From CAVYXZ01 sp963772595 (lineage in GTDB: Bacteria; Chloroflexota; Anaerolineae; Aggregatilineales; Phototrophicaceae): a stretch of DNA of 64,000 nt. Below are positions 56,445 to 64,000 of this stretch, in pieces. Within the stretch, counting starts at the first letter, position 1, and every line of letters starts with the position of its first letter. Location: NCBI GenBank assembly GCA_963772595.1, contig CAVYXZ010000014.1, positions 496,001 through 560,000 on the forward strand, given 5' to 3'. Made by a program: the position numbers and the translations under genes. The notes beneath the pieces are model-generated. The model had not been told where the DNA came from and did no database searches. It worked only from the letters and a program-made list of their open reading frames with translations.

Positions 56445-57944
56445 GTGACTGACTCTCGACCCGTTCGCGTGCGATTCGCGCCCAGCCCTACCGGCCCGCT
56501 GCACATCGGCGGGGTGCGGACGGCGCTGTTCAACTGGCTCTTTGCCCATCATCACCAGGGTCAGTTTATCCTGCGGCTGGAAGATACCGACCAGAAACGC
56601 AGTGTGCCCGGTTCGGCTGAACACATCATGGAAGCCCTGCGCTGGTACGGCCTGAATTATGACGAAGGCCCGGATATTGGCGGCCCCTATGGCCCTTACG
56701 TCCAGTCGGAACGGCTCGAACATTATCAGCATTGGGCGCAGTGGCTGGTCGAACACGACGACGCCTACCCCTGCTATTGCAGCCCGGAACGGCTCAAGCA
56801 GGTCAACGAAGAAAAACGCGCGCGCGGCGAACCTTCCGGTTATGACCGACACTGCCGCAACCTCAGCGCCGAGGAACGTGCCGCCCGCGAGGCCGAAGGC
56901 ATCAGCCCGGTGATCCGTTTCAAGATGCCGCTGGAAGGCGAAACAGCCGTACAGGATGGCATTCGCGGCCAGATCGTCTTCGAAAACAGCACCCAGCAGG
57001 ACGGCGTGCTGCTCAAATCCGACGGATTCCCGACCTATGCACTGGCGCACGTGGTGGACGATCACCTGATGCAGATTTCGCACATCATGCGCTCCAGCGA
57101 ATGGATTCCCTCCATGCCCATGCACTGGCTGCTGTGGGACGCGCTGGGCTGGGAACGCCCCGAATACGTGCATCTGCCGGTCCTGCTCAACCCCAACGGC
57201 AAGGGCAAGCTGAGCAAGCGCCATGCCGGCTTCACTGAGGACGGCAAGCAGATTCTGGTGCTGGCCCAGGAGTTCATCGACGCCGGATTCGTGCCGGAGG
57301 CGATGGTCAACTTCCTGACCAACGTCGGCTGGAGTATGCCGGACGATCAAGAGGTCTTCTCGGCGGAGGCCGCCAGCGCAGCTTTCGATATAACGCGCAT
57401 TAACCCTTCGGAAACGGCCTTCCCCTACGAGAAACTGGAATGGCTCAACGGCATCTGGATTCGTGAGCTTGCCGTCGAGGATCTGGCACAGCGGCTGCGG
57501 CCCTTTCTCGAAAAGGCGGGCTTCGAGGTCAACACGGACGTGCTGCTGAAGGTCACGCCGCTGATTCAGACGCGCATCAAAACTCTGACCGATGTGGTCG
57601 AGATCGCGGGCTTTTTCTTCCGCGAGAACTTCATCCCCACTGACTCGCCAGAGAACCTGATTCAGAAGAAGATGGACATCGAAGGCACGCTCAGCGCACT
57701 GGAACACGCTTACGATCACCTCTCCACACTGCAAGTCTGGTCGGATGAAAATCTGGAAGCGGCCATGCGCGCGCTGGCGGAAGAGTTGGGCCTCAAGGCC
57801 GGGCAGTTGTTCGGCAGCCTGCGCGAAGCTGTGACCGGACAGCGCGTCTCACCGCCGCTGTTCGAGACGATGGCAATCATCGGGCGTGAGGACTGCCTGG
57901 AGCGGATTCAAATGGCCGCCGAAAGTCTGCGCGCACGGACTTGA
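56445..57944 (+). CDS. gltX: Glutamyl-tRNA synthetase
   Basis: Class I aminoacyl-tRNA synthetase, 499 residues. HIGH-like PTGPLHIGGVRTALFNWLF and KLSKRH (KGKLSKRHAGF) signatures are intact, plus RLEDTDQKRS. Start is GTG 56445 with AGAGGAGATC upstream; a TTG at 56421 would add eight residues overlapping rodA. Since both downstream tRNAs are tRNA-Gln, it may be discriminating or may also charge tRNA-Gln in a transamidation pathway; not decidable here. Confidence 0.93.
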   Translation: MTDSRPVRVRFAPSPTGPLHIGGVRTALFNWLFAHHHQGQFILRLEDTDQKRSVPGSAEHIMEALRWYGLNYDEGPDIGGPYGPYVQSERLEHYQHWAQWLVEHDDAYPCYCSPERLKQVNEEKRARGEPSGYDRHCRNLSAEERAAREAEGISPVIRFKMPLEGETAVQDGIRGQIVFENSTQQDGVLLKSDGFPTYALAHVVDDHLMQISHIMRSSEWIPSMPMHWLLWDALGWERPEYVHLPVLLNPNGKGKLSKRHAGFTEDGKQILVLAQEFIDAGFVPEAMVNFLTNVGWSMPDDQEVFSAEAASAAFDITRINPSETAFPYEKLEWLNGIWIRELAVEDLAQRLRPFLEKAGFEVNTDVLLKVTPLIQTRIKTLTDVVEIAGFFFRENFIPTDSPENLIQKKMDIEGTLSALEHAYDHLSTLQVWSDENLEAAMRALAEELGLKAGQLFGSLREAVTGQRVSPPLFETMAIIGREDCLERIQMAAESLRART

Positions 57945-57969
57945 AATGCCGCTGCGAGTATGATAGGAT
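57941..57969 (+). promoter_or_regulatory. Promoter of the first tRNA-Gln
   Basis: TTGAAA (57941-57946) and TAGGAT (57964-57969) with a 17-base spacer overlap the gltX stop and lie 16 bases before the tRNA. Confidence 0.5.
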
Positions 57970-57984
57970 GTGCCTGCATTATAT

Positions 57985-58055
57985 TGGGAGATAGTTCAAC
58001 GGCAGAACGACGGGTTCTGGCCCCGTTAATCTTGGTTCGAATCCAGGTCTCCCAG
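57985..58055 (+). tRNA. tRNA-Gln (CTG anticodon)
   Basis: Seven-base acceptor stem TGGGAGA/TCTCCCA, D arm with GTTCAACGGCAGAAC, anticodon stem ACGGG/CCCGT with loop TTCTGGC giving anticodon CTG, and T arm ending GGTTCGAATCC. The final CA after G is present in the genome, but the full CCA is not encoded. Confidence 0.93.
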
Positions 58056-58061
58056 CAGCAC

Positions 58062-58089
58062 AAGGCCCACCTCAGTGTGGGTCTTTTTT
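58062..58089 (+). terminator. Rho-independent terminator after tRNA-Gln(CTG)
   Basis: AGGCCCAC (58063-58070) pairs with GTGGGTCT (58077-58084, one G-T pair) followed by a T-run to 58089. Confidence 0.8.
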
Positions 58090-58100
58090 ATGATGCCCCC

Positions 58101-58129
58101 TTTTCCATCCGGGCCGCTCATGTTATGAT
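58101..58129 (+). promoter_or_regulatory. Promoter candidate of the second tRNA-Gln
   Basis: TTTTCC (58101-58106) and TATGAT (58124-58129) spaced by 17 bases, 14 bases before the tRNA. It suggests separate transcription from the first tRNA. Confidence 0.4.
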
Positions 58130-58142
58130 GTGGCAGCATCTT

Positions 58143-58213
58143 TGGGGGATAGTTCAACGGCAGAACACCGGCCTTTGGAGCCGAGGATCCTGGTTCGAAT
58201 CCAGGTCCCCCAG
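58143..58213 (+). tRNA. tRNA-Gln (TTG anticodon)
   Basis: Acceptor stem TGGGGGA/TCCCCCA, D arm identical in style to the first tRNA (AGTTCAACGGCAGAAC), anticodon loop CTTTGGA giving TTG, and T arm GGTTCGAATCC. The outermost anticodon-stem pair appears as C-A, which may be a mismatch or a base error. Confidence 0.9.
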
Positions 58214-58218
58214 CACAT

Positions 58219-58247
58219 GACCGCAGCGTCCGGCTGCGGTTTTTCGT
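58219..58247 (+). terminator. Rho-independent terminator after tRNA-Gln(TTG)
   Basis: ACCGCAGC (58220-58227) pairs perfectly with GCTGCGGT (58233-58240), followed by TTTTCG. Confidence 0.8.
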
Positions 58248-58365
58248 TTAATACAACAGAATGCTAACCAGCTTATGACGCCCCATCAATTGAGTTCTCT
58301 GATTCGGGGTATTACAATGGTCCAATGGTTTCTGATACAGCAGCATCACCCAACCGGGATATTGA

Positions 58366-58741
58366 ATGCTCCCTTTGATCGCCCTGATAATCGCAGCGCT
58401 CGGCCTCGCCCTCCTGATTCTGGTGGGAACTCATTGCTTTGCTGTCGCTGCTGCGTGTGCAGCGCGGGCGACATGTGCCGCAGTCGATCACCCACCGCAG
58501 CCAATCCAATGACTACAGCCTGGCGATTGGTCTGCTGGCGACCCCTAAACCCATCACCGTGACCATTCGGCGGCCCCGCACAGTCCGTCAGGTCCGCGGT
58601 GGACCGGCAGTGCGTCTGCCGCTGCGCCCGGCTCCGGTCGATAAAGTCGTCTTCCGCATCAGCCCGGCCAGCGAAGATCACAGCGTTCAGCCGCTGCTGG
58701 ATTACCTCAAAGCCGAACTGGCCGCCCGCGCGACGGGTTAA
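58366..58741 (+). CDS. Small membrane-anchored hypothetical protein (frameshifted)
   Basis: About 124 residues after joining across a frame change near 58430. An N-terminal hydrophobic helix (MLPLIALIIAALGLALLILV) is followed by a basic segment (ITHRSQSNDYSLAIGLLATP, TVTIRRPRTVRQVRGG) and VVFRISPASEDHSVQPLLDY. Likely a single-pass membrane protein with a small external or cytosolic domain. No family recognised. A hairpin repeat follows the stop by four bases. Confidence 0.45.
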
Positions 58742-58744
58742 TGT

Positions 58745-58797
58745 AGTTGGGGATTTCATCCCCAAACCTCGACCAGGCGAACTATCTCCTGGACCTC
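58745..58797 (-). repeat. Hairpin-rich dispersed repeat, copy B
   Basis: Minus-strand copy of the element at 38226-38285: GAGGTCCAGGAGATAG, then CCTGGTCGAG, then TTGGGGAT/ATCCCCAA. The first hairpin keeps the CCAGG/CCTGG stem; the second has a different but still self-complementary sequence from copy A. Confidence 0.55.
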
Positions 58798-58820
58798 TTT
58801 CCTTCAGATATAGATATGCC

Positions 58821-59481
58821 TCACGCTTCAAGCCGGTACACGATGACGGCGGGCTGCGGCGTGGGCGCGCCAGGGACTCGCGCTTCGTCGATGGCGGTCA
58901 TGTGCAAACCGGCCTGAACTCGCCGCCGCGCGCATAGTCTCGACCGAATGCGGATAGTGTTTGACGGTATACAGATGACCCGCGTCATCTCGAAAGCTGC
59001 GCCGTCCGCCGCTGTGGTAGAGGGTCGGGTGAAAATCGCTGATGAGCGCCACGCCGCCCGGCCTCAGCACCCGGCTGATCTCCTGAAGCGAAGGCGATGG
59101 GTCCGGCAGATGTCCCAGCGCAAGCCCGCACAGCAGCAGGTCGATGCAGCCGCGCGGCAGAGGGATCGCCTCTGCGCTCGCCAGCGCCCGGTAAGGCAGC
59201 GGATTGACGGCCAGCATCTCCGGGCTGTTGTCGCAGCCGATGACCCGCGCCGCACCCAGGTCCTGAGCGATAAGGCCGTAGCGCCCGCTGCCGCAGGCCA
59301 GATCCAGCACGACGCGCCCGCGAAAATCCGGGAAATACTGGCGCATCAGGGCTTCTTCGCTGCGCATCAGCGCGTTATGAGCATGAGGGGGATAACTGGC
59401 GGCCCAGCGAGCGTAGGCCTCACGACTGCTGAGCACGGGCGCGAAGAGACGCACACGCCAGCGGTCCAGAAATCGGCGCAA
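58821..59481 (-). CDS. Class I SAM-dependent methyltransferase (frameshifted C-terminus)
   Basis: About 219 residues. Motif I VVLDLACGSGRYGLIAQDLG, motif II VIGCDNSPEMLAV, then LLLCGLALGHLPDPSPSLQE and RVLRPGGVALISDFHP of the Methyltransf_11 type. TTG 59481 appears to be the start. As read the last 40 residues are Arg-rich nonsense; a base correction near 58910 restores GLHMTAIDEARVPGAPTPQP and a stop at 58821. Overlaps the upstream membrane protein gene by 62 bases. Confidence 0.75.
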
Positions 59482-60022
59482 CTAGAAGCCTGAACTCCGG
59501 GTAATACTGGTCGTCGTGCCAGACATCGGCGTGCTCGTCATAGCGCATCGACGACATAATGACCAGATCCGCCCACTGGTTGAAGGCGCGGTCGCTGCCG
59601 TTGTAGATCAGACGCAGACGGCGCGGCAGCCACAGCCACATATAGGCCAACCGCCGCCGTTCGTAACGCGAGGTCCGGTCGCGCAGGTCGTAATACCAGC
59701 GCGGAAAGATCATGAAAATGCGAGGGTAATGCTGGGCGATGCTGGAATTGACGTAGGCTGCGTAAGCCGCTGTGAAGATCAGCATCGCCACCAGCACAAA
59801 TTGCAGGCTGACTCCCACTGCATCGCGCAAAATCACCGAGGCACTGACCAGGAACACGCCGCTCCAGAACAGAATCGAGGGCAGCGGGTAGTAAACGATC
59901 TCCTGTTCGCCGTACTTCTCGAAGGAGCGCAGGATCGGCCCCTTGAGCGCGCCGATCAAGATCAGCCCAATCCGAAACAGGAAAGCAATGCTGACGATTA
60001 ACATAAAAAGAGCAATATACAT
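59420..60022 (-). CDS. Hypothetical membrane protein
   Basis: About 200 residues with hydrophobic helices at about 3-26, 50-70 and 72-92, then a soluble part with RYERRRLAYMWLWLPRRLRL and NQWADLVIMSSMRYDEHAD. No family recognised. The C-terminal 20 residues overlap the methyltransferase gene and may be a frame artefact; a shift near 59485 would end it at FRLL. Confidence 0.5.
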   Translation of the reverse strand: MYIALFMLIVSIAFLFRIGLILIGALKGPILRSFEKYGEQEIVYYPLPSILFWSGVFLVSASVILRDAVGVSLQFVLVAMLIFTAAYAAYVNSSIAQHYPRIFMIFPRWYYDLRDRTSRYERRRLAYMWLWLPRRLRLIYNGSDRAFNQWADLVIMSSMRYDEHADVWHDDQYYPEFRLLVAPISGPLACASLRARAQQS

Positions 60023-60207
60023 AAAACAGGCTCCACGAAAGCACTCCTACCAGCTTATCAAGTTTCTGTCAGAATTGCACTAAAGACTTCGCTGGCTGCG
60101 CGCGATCAAGGCTGGGAACACGTTCCTGTATCATCTGGTGCGCAAACTATGTTAGAATAGCTTACTACAGTTTCACGCCAGAGCGGCGTGCGATGCAAGA
60201 AGGCTGC

Positions 60208-61584
60208 ATGATTAACGACGACCTCATCAAAGGTGGTCCAGGACCACGAACCGCCTTTCTGGAAAAAGCGGACGCCCAGTCTTTTGCTGAGACGATGGTC
60301 GCCTTTGCGAACACCGAAGGCGGCACGATGGTCATTGGGGTCAACGAAGAAGGCAAGCCGGTACCCAAAAAGATCGCTACTGACACGTTGGAAGGGGCGC
60401 TCAAAGAGGCGGACTCCTTCTGTAACCCGCCGGTCGTGGTCGGCAACTGGGAATCAGTGGACCTCAGCGACGACAAGACGGCCTATGCCGTACCTGTCCC
60501 GCGCAGCATCGAGCTGCACGCCCTGACCGATGGCCGGGTCCTGATCCGCAGCGGGGTCAGCAACCGTCCGCTGGGGGGCCAGGAGATCGTCAAGCTGGCG
60601 AGCGCCAAAAGCACCGGCGATTTCGAATCGGAAGCCGTGCCGGGCGCGACCAAAGACGACCTCAACCGCAAAATGATCGACGAATACCTCGCCAAGCGCG
60701 CCGAACGCACCAAGCGGCCCTACAACGGCAAGGTCGATGACCTGCTCAAAGAGATCGGCGCGGTGGATGCCGAAGGCAAGCCGACCGTCACCGGGATTAT
60801 GCTCTTTGCTGAGTATCCGCAGCACTGGCTGCCGCAGACCGGCATCGTCTTTGCCAAGTTTGTCGGCAAGACACCGCGCGGCGAGAGCGGCCTGGCAGGC
60901 TATTCCCGCCGTGAAGAATTGACCGGTCCGCTGTCCAAGCTGATCGAAGCCACCTGGAACCTGATCTGGAGCGAGATGGCCGTTAGCGCGGTTGTCAAAG
61001 GGCTGGAACGCGAAGAAACCTTCGAATACCCGCAGTTTGCCGTGCGCGAGGCCATCGTCAATGCCGCCTGTCACCGCGATTACCGCCTCAAAGGCCGCCG
61101 CATTGAGGTGCGCATGTATTCCGACCGGCTGGAGGTCATCTCCCCCGGCGGACTGCCCGGCTTCATCACGGTCGAGAACATCGTGGACGAGCATTTCAGC
61201 CGCAATCCGCGCATCGTCAACGGCCTGTTCCAGTGGGGTTATATCGAGGAACTGGGCCTGGGCATCGACCGCATGATGGAGGTGATGCAGCAGGCCGGTC
61301 ACAAGCCGCCCTCCTTCGATGCTCGCCCCTACAGCTTCGCGGTGACGCTCTACAATGCCCGCGAGAAACAGGCCGCGCCGACCTGGACCCGCAATACCAA
61401 CCACCGGCAGGCCCGCGCACTGCAATACATTCGAGATAACGGCTCCATCACCAACCGCGAGTACCGGTCGCTGTGTCAGGGCGTATCGGCAGAGACACTG
61501 CGCCTGGACCTGGTGGACCTGGTGGAACAGGGCATTCTCCTCAAGGTTGGCTCAAAAAAGGGAACATACTATATTTTGAAGTAG
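60208..61584 (+). CDS. AlbA_2 (Schlafen-like) DNA-binding, RecG-related regulator
   Basis: About 458 residues. N-terminal AlbA_2 domain (SFAETMVAFANTEGGTMVIG, VNEEG) and the downstream conserved block with PQFAVREAIVNAACHRDYRL, RMYSDRLEVISPGGLPGFIT and SRNPRIVNGLFQWGYIEELG, LGIDRM, the signature of the ATP-dependent-helicase-RecG-related regulator family. A winged helix (NGSITNREYRSLCQGVSAET) closes it. ATG 60208 after AAGAAGG is preferred over 60193. Role in DNA-linked regulation is inferred from the family. Confidence 0.85.
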   Translation: MINDDLIKGGPGPRTAFLEKADAQSFAETMVAFANTEGGTMVIGVNEEGKPVPKKIATDTLEGALKEADSFCNPPVVVGNWESVDLSDDKTAYAVPVPRSIELHALTDGRVLIRSGVSNRPLGGQEIVKLASAKSTGDFESEAVPGATKDDLNRKMIDEYLAKRAERTKRPYNGKVDDLLKEIGAVDAEGKPTVTGIMLFAEYPQHWLPQTGIVFAKFVGKTPRGESGLAGYSRREELTGPLSKLIEATWNLIWSEMAVSAVVKGLEREETFEYPQFAVREAIVNAACHRDYRLKGRRIEVRMYSDRLEVISPGGLPGFITVENIVDEHFSRNPRIVNGLFQWGYIEELGLGIDRMMEVMQQAGHKPPSFDARPYSFAVTLYNAREKQAAPTWTRNTNHRQARALQYIRDNGSITNREYRSLCQGVSAETLRLDLVDLVEQGILLKVGSKKGTYYILK

Positions 61585-61597
61585 GGACCGGGGTGGC

Positions 61598-63877
61598 ATG
61601 GACGCAATACTGGACGTAATTACCCTGCTGAGCGTGATTACGCATCTTTTTCTGCTGGCAGTTATCCAATTCAGACCTGTCCCCAGCCGCAACCGGCCCG
61701 GATGGGTGCTGTTCACGCTCCTGTGGTCACTGCTGGCCCTCGCCCTGCGCTTTCTGCCGGAGAATCTGCTGCTGCAGATCCCGGTGCAGCCCGGCTTCAT
61801 CGCCATTCTGGCGATGGCGGTCGTCATCACCGGTTATGGCCGTTACGTCCAGCGTGATGTCGGCGGCGGCAATCGCCCCGGCCTGGTGCTGAGCAGCGCC
61901 TGGCTGCTGGCTCTGGTCGCCAGCTACTTCCTGGTGACGGACCTTCAGGTCGGCCAGACCGACTGGCTGCTGCGCTTCATCCAGACGCCCGACCTCCCCG
62001 GTGCCATTACACTGCTGGGGCTGGGGCTGAACGCCGCCGTGATTATCGGCATGGCCTTCTATTATTTCTACAAGCAGCCCCTGCCGGAAGCGGCCAACCG
62101 CGCCCTGTTCTGGGTGGTCAACACCAGCCTGCTGAGCATCGGCATCCTGCTGTTCATCAGCGATACGGACGTCTTCGTAGTCGCCGGGGTCCTGCTCGTG
62201 ACCGGCGCGATGATCGGCCTGACCTACGCGCACATCTCGCACCGCGTGCTCGATATTCGCAGCGGACTGATTACGACGCTGCGCCTGGGGCTGCTGCTGG
62301 CACTGACGGCGGTCGTCTTCTTCCTCGGCTTGCTGGTGGCGGACAGTCTGCCGCCGGAGGGCCAGCGTGCCGTGACGCTCTCGGTGCTGGCCGTCATGAT
62401 CGCCCTGCTGTACGTCATCGTCCGCCAGTTGATCGTCGTCTTGATCCTGCCCTTTTTCGCCAACGTCACCAGCCCGGCGCGGGCCGCCCGGCTCTACAGC
62501 CTCCAGGTCTCCAGAGCCGTCAGCCTCAGCGAATTGATCGACATTTCGACTACCACACTCAGCCAGGTGATGAAGGTGCGGCGTGGTGGGATGATCCTGG
62601 TCAACGACACCGAACGCGACCCGCAGCGCGTCGAGATCATCGCCATGCAGGAGGTCGATGAGGATCACGTCGATGAGATCAAAGGCTTCATCAACAAGGA
62701 TGGCCCGATCTACGAGCGCCTGGCCGTGCGCAAAACACCGCTCCTCCAGTTCGATATCGACTATGACCCGCGCTTCAGCGGCATGGACCCCAGCGAACGC
62801 GAATTCTTTGAGACATCACGGATGAGCGCCTATGCGCCCATCCTGGTCGAAGACATCCTCATCGGCATTCTGACCGCCGGTTCCAAGCTGAACGACGCGC
62901 CCTTCACCGCGCTCGACCTGGAACTGCTGGCGACCATGGCCGACCAGACCGGTGTGGCACTGCGCAATTCGCGGGCGATGGCCGATCTGAAGCATCTTAA
63001 TCAGACCATGATGGCGCTCAATGAGGACCTCGAAGAGGCCAACAGCCAGTTCGAGAAGCTGGATTCAGTCAAGACGGATTTCATTACCATCGCCAGCCAC
63101 GAACTGCGCACGCCCCTGGCTCAAATTCGCGGTTACACCGACATTCTGGACGCCCTCAACGAGCAGGGAATGCTCGACCAGGAGCAGATCGGCGTGATGG
63201 TCGGCAACGTGCGTAAAGCCACCGAGCGCACCGAGGAACTCATCGCGGCCATGCTCGACATGAGCCAGTTGGACGTGAACGCGATGGACCTGCGCTTCGC
63301 TCAGGCAGCGCCAGAGAGCATTCTGCGTATGGCGATTGAGCCGCTGACGGAACACGTCAAGCAGCGCAAGCTGACCCTCTCCGCACGTGGGCTGCGCGGG
63401 CTGCCGGCCATTCACTGCGATATGCAGCGGTTGGTGCAGGCTTTTCGCAACCTGCTGACGAACGCCATCAAGTTCACGCCTGATGGGGGCCGCATCGACA
63501 TCACCGCCAAGCTGCAAAGCGCTACCAACGGCACCAAAGAGCATATTCTGATTACAATTGCCGATACCGGCGTGGGCATTGACAAAGAGAATCTGGAACT
63601 GATCTTCGAGAAATTCTACCGCGCCTCCGACCCTTCACTGCATTCCACCGGGGCCTATAAATTCATGGGCGCGGGGCCTGGCCTGGGCCTGACCATCGCC
63701 AAAGGGGTCATCGAGAGTCATGGCGGCAAGGTCTGGGCCGAAAGCAGCGGCCACAATATGGAGACCTTCCCCGGTACCGTGTTCTACGTGATGCTGCCGC
63801 TCACGCCCCCGGATGAAGCCCGGCGTGTCTTGATTGAGGATTCGACCAGCGAAACGCTGCGCCAGCCGAGCAGCTAA
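61598..63877 (+). CDS. Membrane sensor histidine kinase with GAF domain
   Basis: 759 residues: about eight to nine N-terminal helices to residue 300, a GAF domain at about 315-470 (PLLQFDIDYDPRFSGM, LELLATMADQTGVALRNS), a coiled-coil linker, a HisKA domain with intact H-box FITIASHELRTPLAQIRGY, and a GHKL ATPase (NLLTNAIKFTPDGG, IADTGVGIDKENLELIFEKF, GAGPGLGLTIAKGVIESHGG). Thirteen bases after the AlbA_2 gene. A complete kinase, unlike the two homologues at 10.2-13.4 kb. Signal unknown; partner may be the response regulator at 45 kb. Confidence 0.9.
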   Translation: MDAILDVITLLSVITHLFLLAVIQFRPVPSRNRPGWVLFTLLWSLLALALRFLPENLLLQIPVQPGFIAILAMAVVITGYGRYVQRDVGGGNRPGLVLSSAWLLALVASYFLVTDLQVGQTDWLLRFIQTPDLPGAITLLGLGLNAAVIIGMAFYYFYKQPLPEAANRALFWVVNTSLLSIGILLFISDTDVFVVAGVLLVTGAMIGLTYAHISHRVLDIRSGLITTLRLGLLLALTAVVFFLGLLVADSLPPEGQRAVTLSVLAVMIALLYVIVRQLIVVLILPFFANVTSPARAARLYSLQVSRAVSLSELIDISTTTLSQVMKVRRGGMILVNDTERDPQRVEIIAMQEVDEDHVDEIKGFINKDGPIYERLAVRKTPLLQFDIDYDPRFSGMDPSEREFFETSRMSAYAPILVEDILIGILTAGSKLNDAPFTALDLELLATMADQTGVALRNSRAMADLKHLNQTMMALNEDLEEANSQFEKLDSVKTDFITIASHELRTPLAQIRGYTDILDALNEQGMLDQEQIGVMVGNVRKATERTEELIAAMLDMSQLDVNAMDLRFAQAAPESILRMAIEPLTEHVKQRKLTLSARGLRGLPAIHCDMQRLVQAFRNLLTNAIKFTPDGGRIDITAKLQSATNGTKEHILITIADTGVGIDKENLELIFEKFYRASDPSLHSTGAYKFMGAGPGLGLTIAKGVIESHGGKVWAESSGHNMETFPGTVFYVMLPLTPPDEARRVLIEDSTSETLRQPSS

Positions 63878-63880
63878 AAC

Positions 63881-63912
63881 AAAACGCGAGTGCTGTGAAC
63901 AACACTCGCGCC
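63881..63912 (-). terminator. Terminator for the partial gene at the window end
   Basis: CGCGAGTG (63885-63892) and CACTCGCG (63903-63910) form an 8-bp stem. Read on the minus strand it is followed by TTTTGTTTT. The plus-strand side lacks a T-run, so it mainly ends the minus-strand transcript entering from the right edge. Confidence 0.7.
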
Positions 63913-63959
63913 GTGAGTTTTCATTGCTGTAGAAATATGTGCCCGGCCTGACCGGGTGC

Positions 63960-64000
63960 TTAGCGGCGCTCTTTGAGGCGAGCCGCTTTACCGCGACGGT
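63960..64000 (-). CDS. 3' end of a gene for a basic protein (partial)
   Basis: Only the last 13 codons are in the window, ending RRGKAARLKERR then stop. The very basic tail suggests an RNA-binding or ribosomal protein, but this is too short to name. A terminator follows 50 bases later in its direction. Confidence 0.45.
   Translation of the reverse strand, partial: RRGKAARLKERR

Noticed and set aside
56430..57734. Long open frame of 434 codons antisense to gltX
   Set aside because: It mirrors gltX codon structure on the other strand, has no family motif or ribosome site, and arises from GC-rich codon bias.
1..64000. CRISPR array, prophage or toxin-antitoxin locus
   Set aside because: No regularly spaced repeats, phage structural genes or convincing toxin pair were seen. 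The Uma2 and AlbA_2 genes alone are not enough to call a defence island.

Overview
The window is GC-rich, gene-dense bacterial chromosome. The gene content points to the phylum Chloroflexota, probably an Anaerolineae-like lineage. The reasons are many lipoproteins and exported proteins with Thr/Pro-rich linkers, MreBCD, PBP2, RodA and MinCDE together in one cluster, several large sensor or scaffold proteins with degenerate signalling domains, and V4R and B12-radical-SAM genes. This placement is inference from gene content; there is no rRNA in the window.

About twenty otherwise intact genes are split by single-base frameshifts, often in short homopolymers or GG/CC runs and always with family-consistent protein on both sides. 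This looks like uncorrected consensus error in a draft assembly, not biological decay. I annotate these genes as single loci and state where the frame changes. The locus at 24.8-25.3 kb is different: it has many breaks in under 500 bases and may be a true pseudogene.

Layout. 0-6.8 kb: AddB/AddA recombination nuclease-helicase. 6.8-10 kb: a membrane protein, then a minus-strand group of methylglyoxal synthase, glycosyltransferase and PHP phosphoesterase. 10.2-14.5 kb: a two-TM sensor kinase homologue without its phospho-histidine, a kinase-core/LuxR fusion also without it, and a TadA/CpaF ATPase. 14.7-16.4 kb: a multicopper oxidase facing a c-type cytochrome lipoprotein. 16.5-19.1 kb: a TIM-barrel sugar isomerase-like protein and a sugar-acid dehydratase. 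19.2-24.7 kb: B12-radical SAM protein, phosphotransferase, WYL regulator, VOC protein and MFS exporter. 24.8-26.3 kb: a decayed DIP1984-like gene, a 59-codon ORF under a dyad, and a small beta-sandwich-like protein. 26.3-33.2 kb: miaB, a V4R protein, an SH3/CARDB lipoprotein and a giant scaffold-like protein that starts with a degenerate receiver and ends in a roadblock-like domain and an inactive IS200-type transposase-like fold. 33.3-38.3 kb: a coupled envelope-glycan or lipid cluster (PMT-like transferase, radical SAM, small membrane protein, methyltransferase, flippase). 38.3-47.3 kb (minus): phosphomannomutase, a hypothetical gene, Uma2 nuclease-like, Clp ATPase, GH3 hexosaminidase, response regulator, tilS. 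47.4-57.9 kb: mreB-mreC-mreD-PBP2-membrane protein-minC-minD-minE-rodA-gltX. 58-58.2 kb: two tRNA-Gln genes. 58.3-64 kb: small exported protein, methyltransferase, membrane protein, AlbA_2 regulator, a full sensor kinase and the 3' tip of a basic protein gene.

The most unusual items are the receiver/linear-motif/roadblock/Y1-like protein at 29.85-33.25 kb, the two adjacent phospho-histidine-less kinase homologues at 10.2-13.4 kb, a dyad over the start codon of the 59-codon ORF at 25.6 kb, and a dispersed double-hairpin element with compensatory changes at 38.2 and 58.75 kb.
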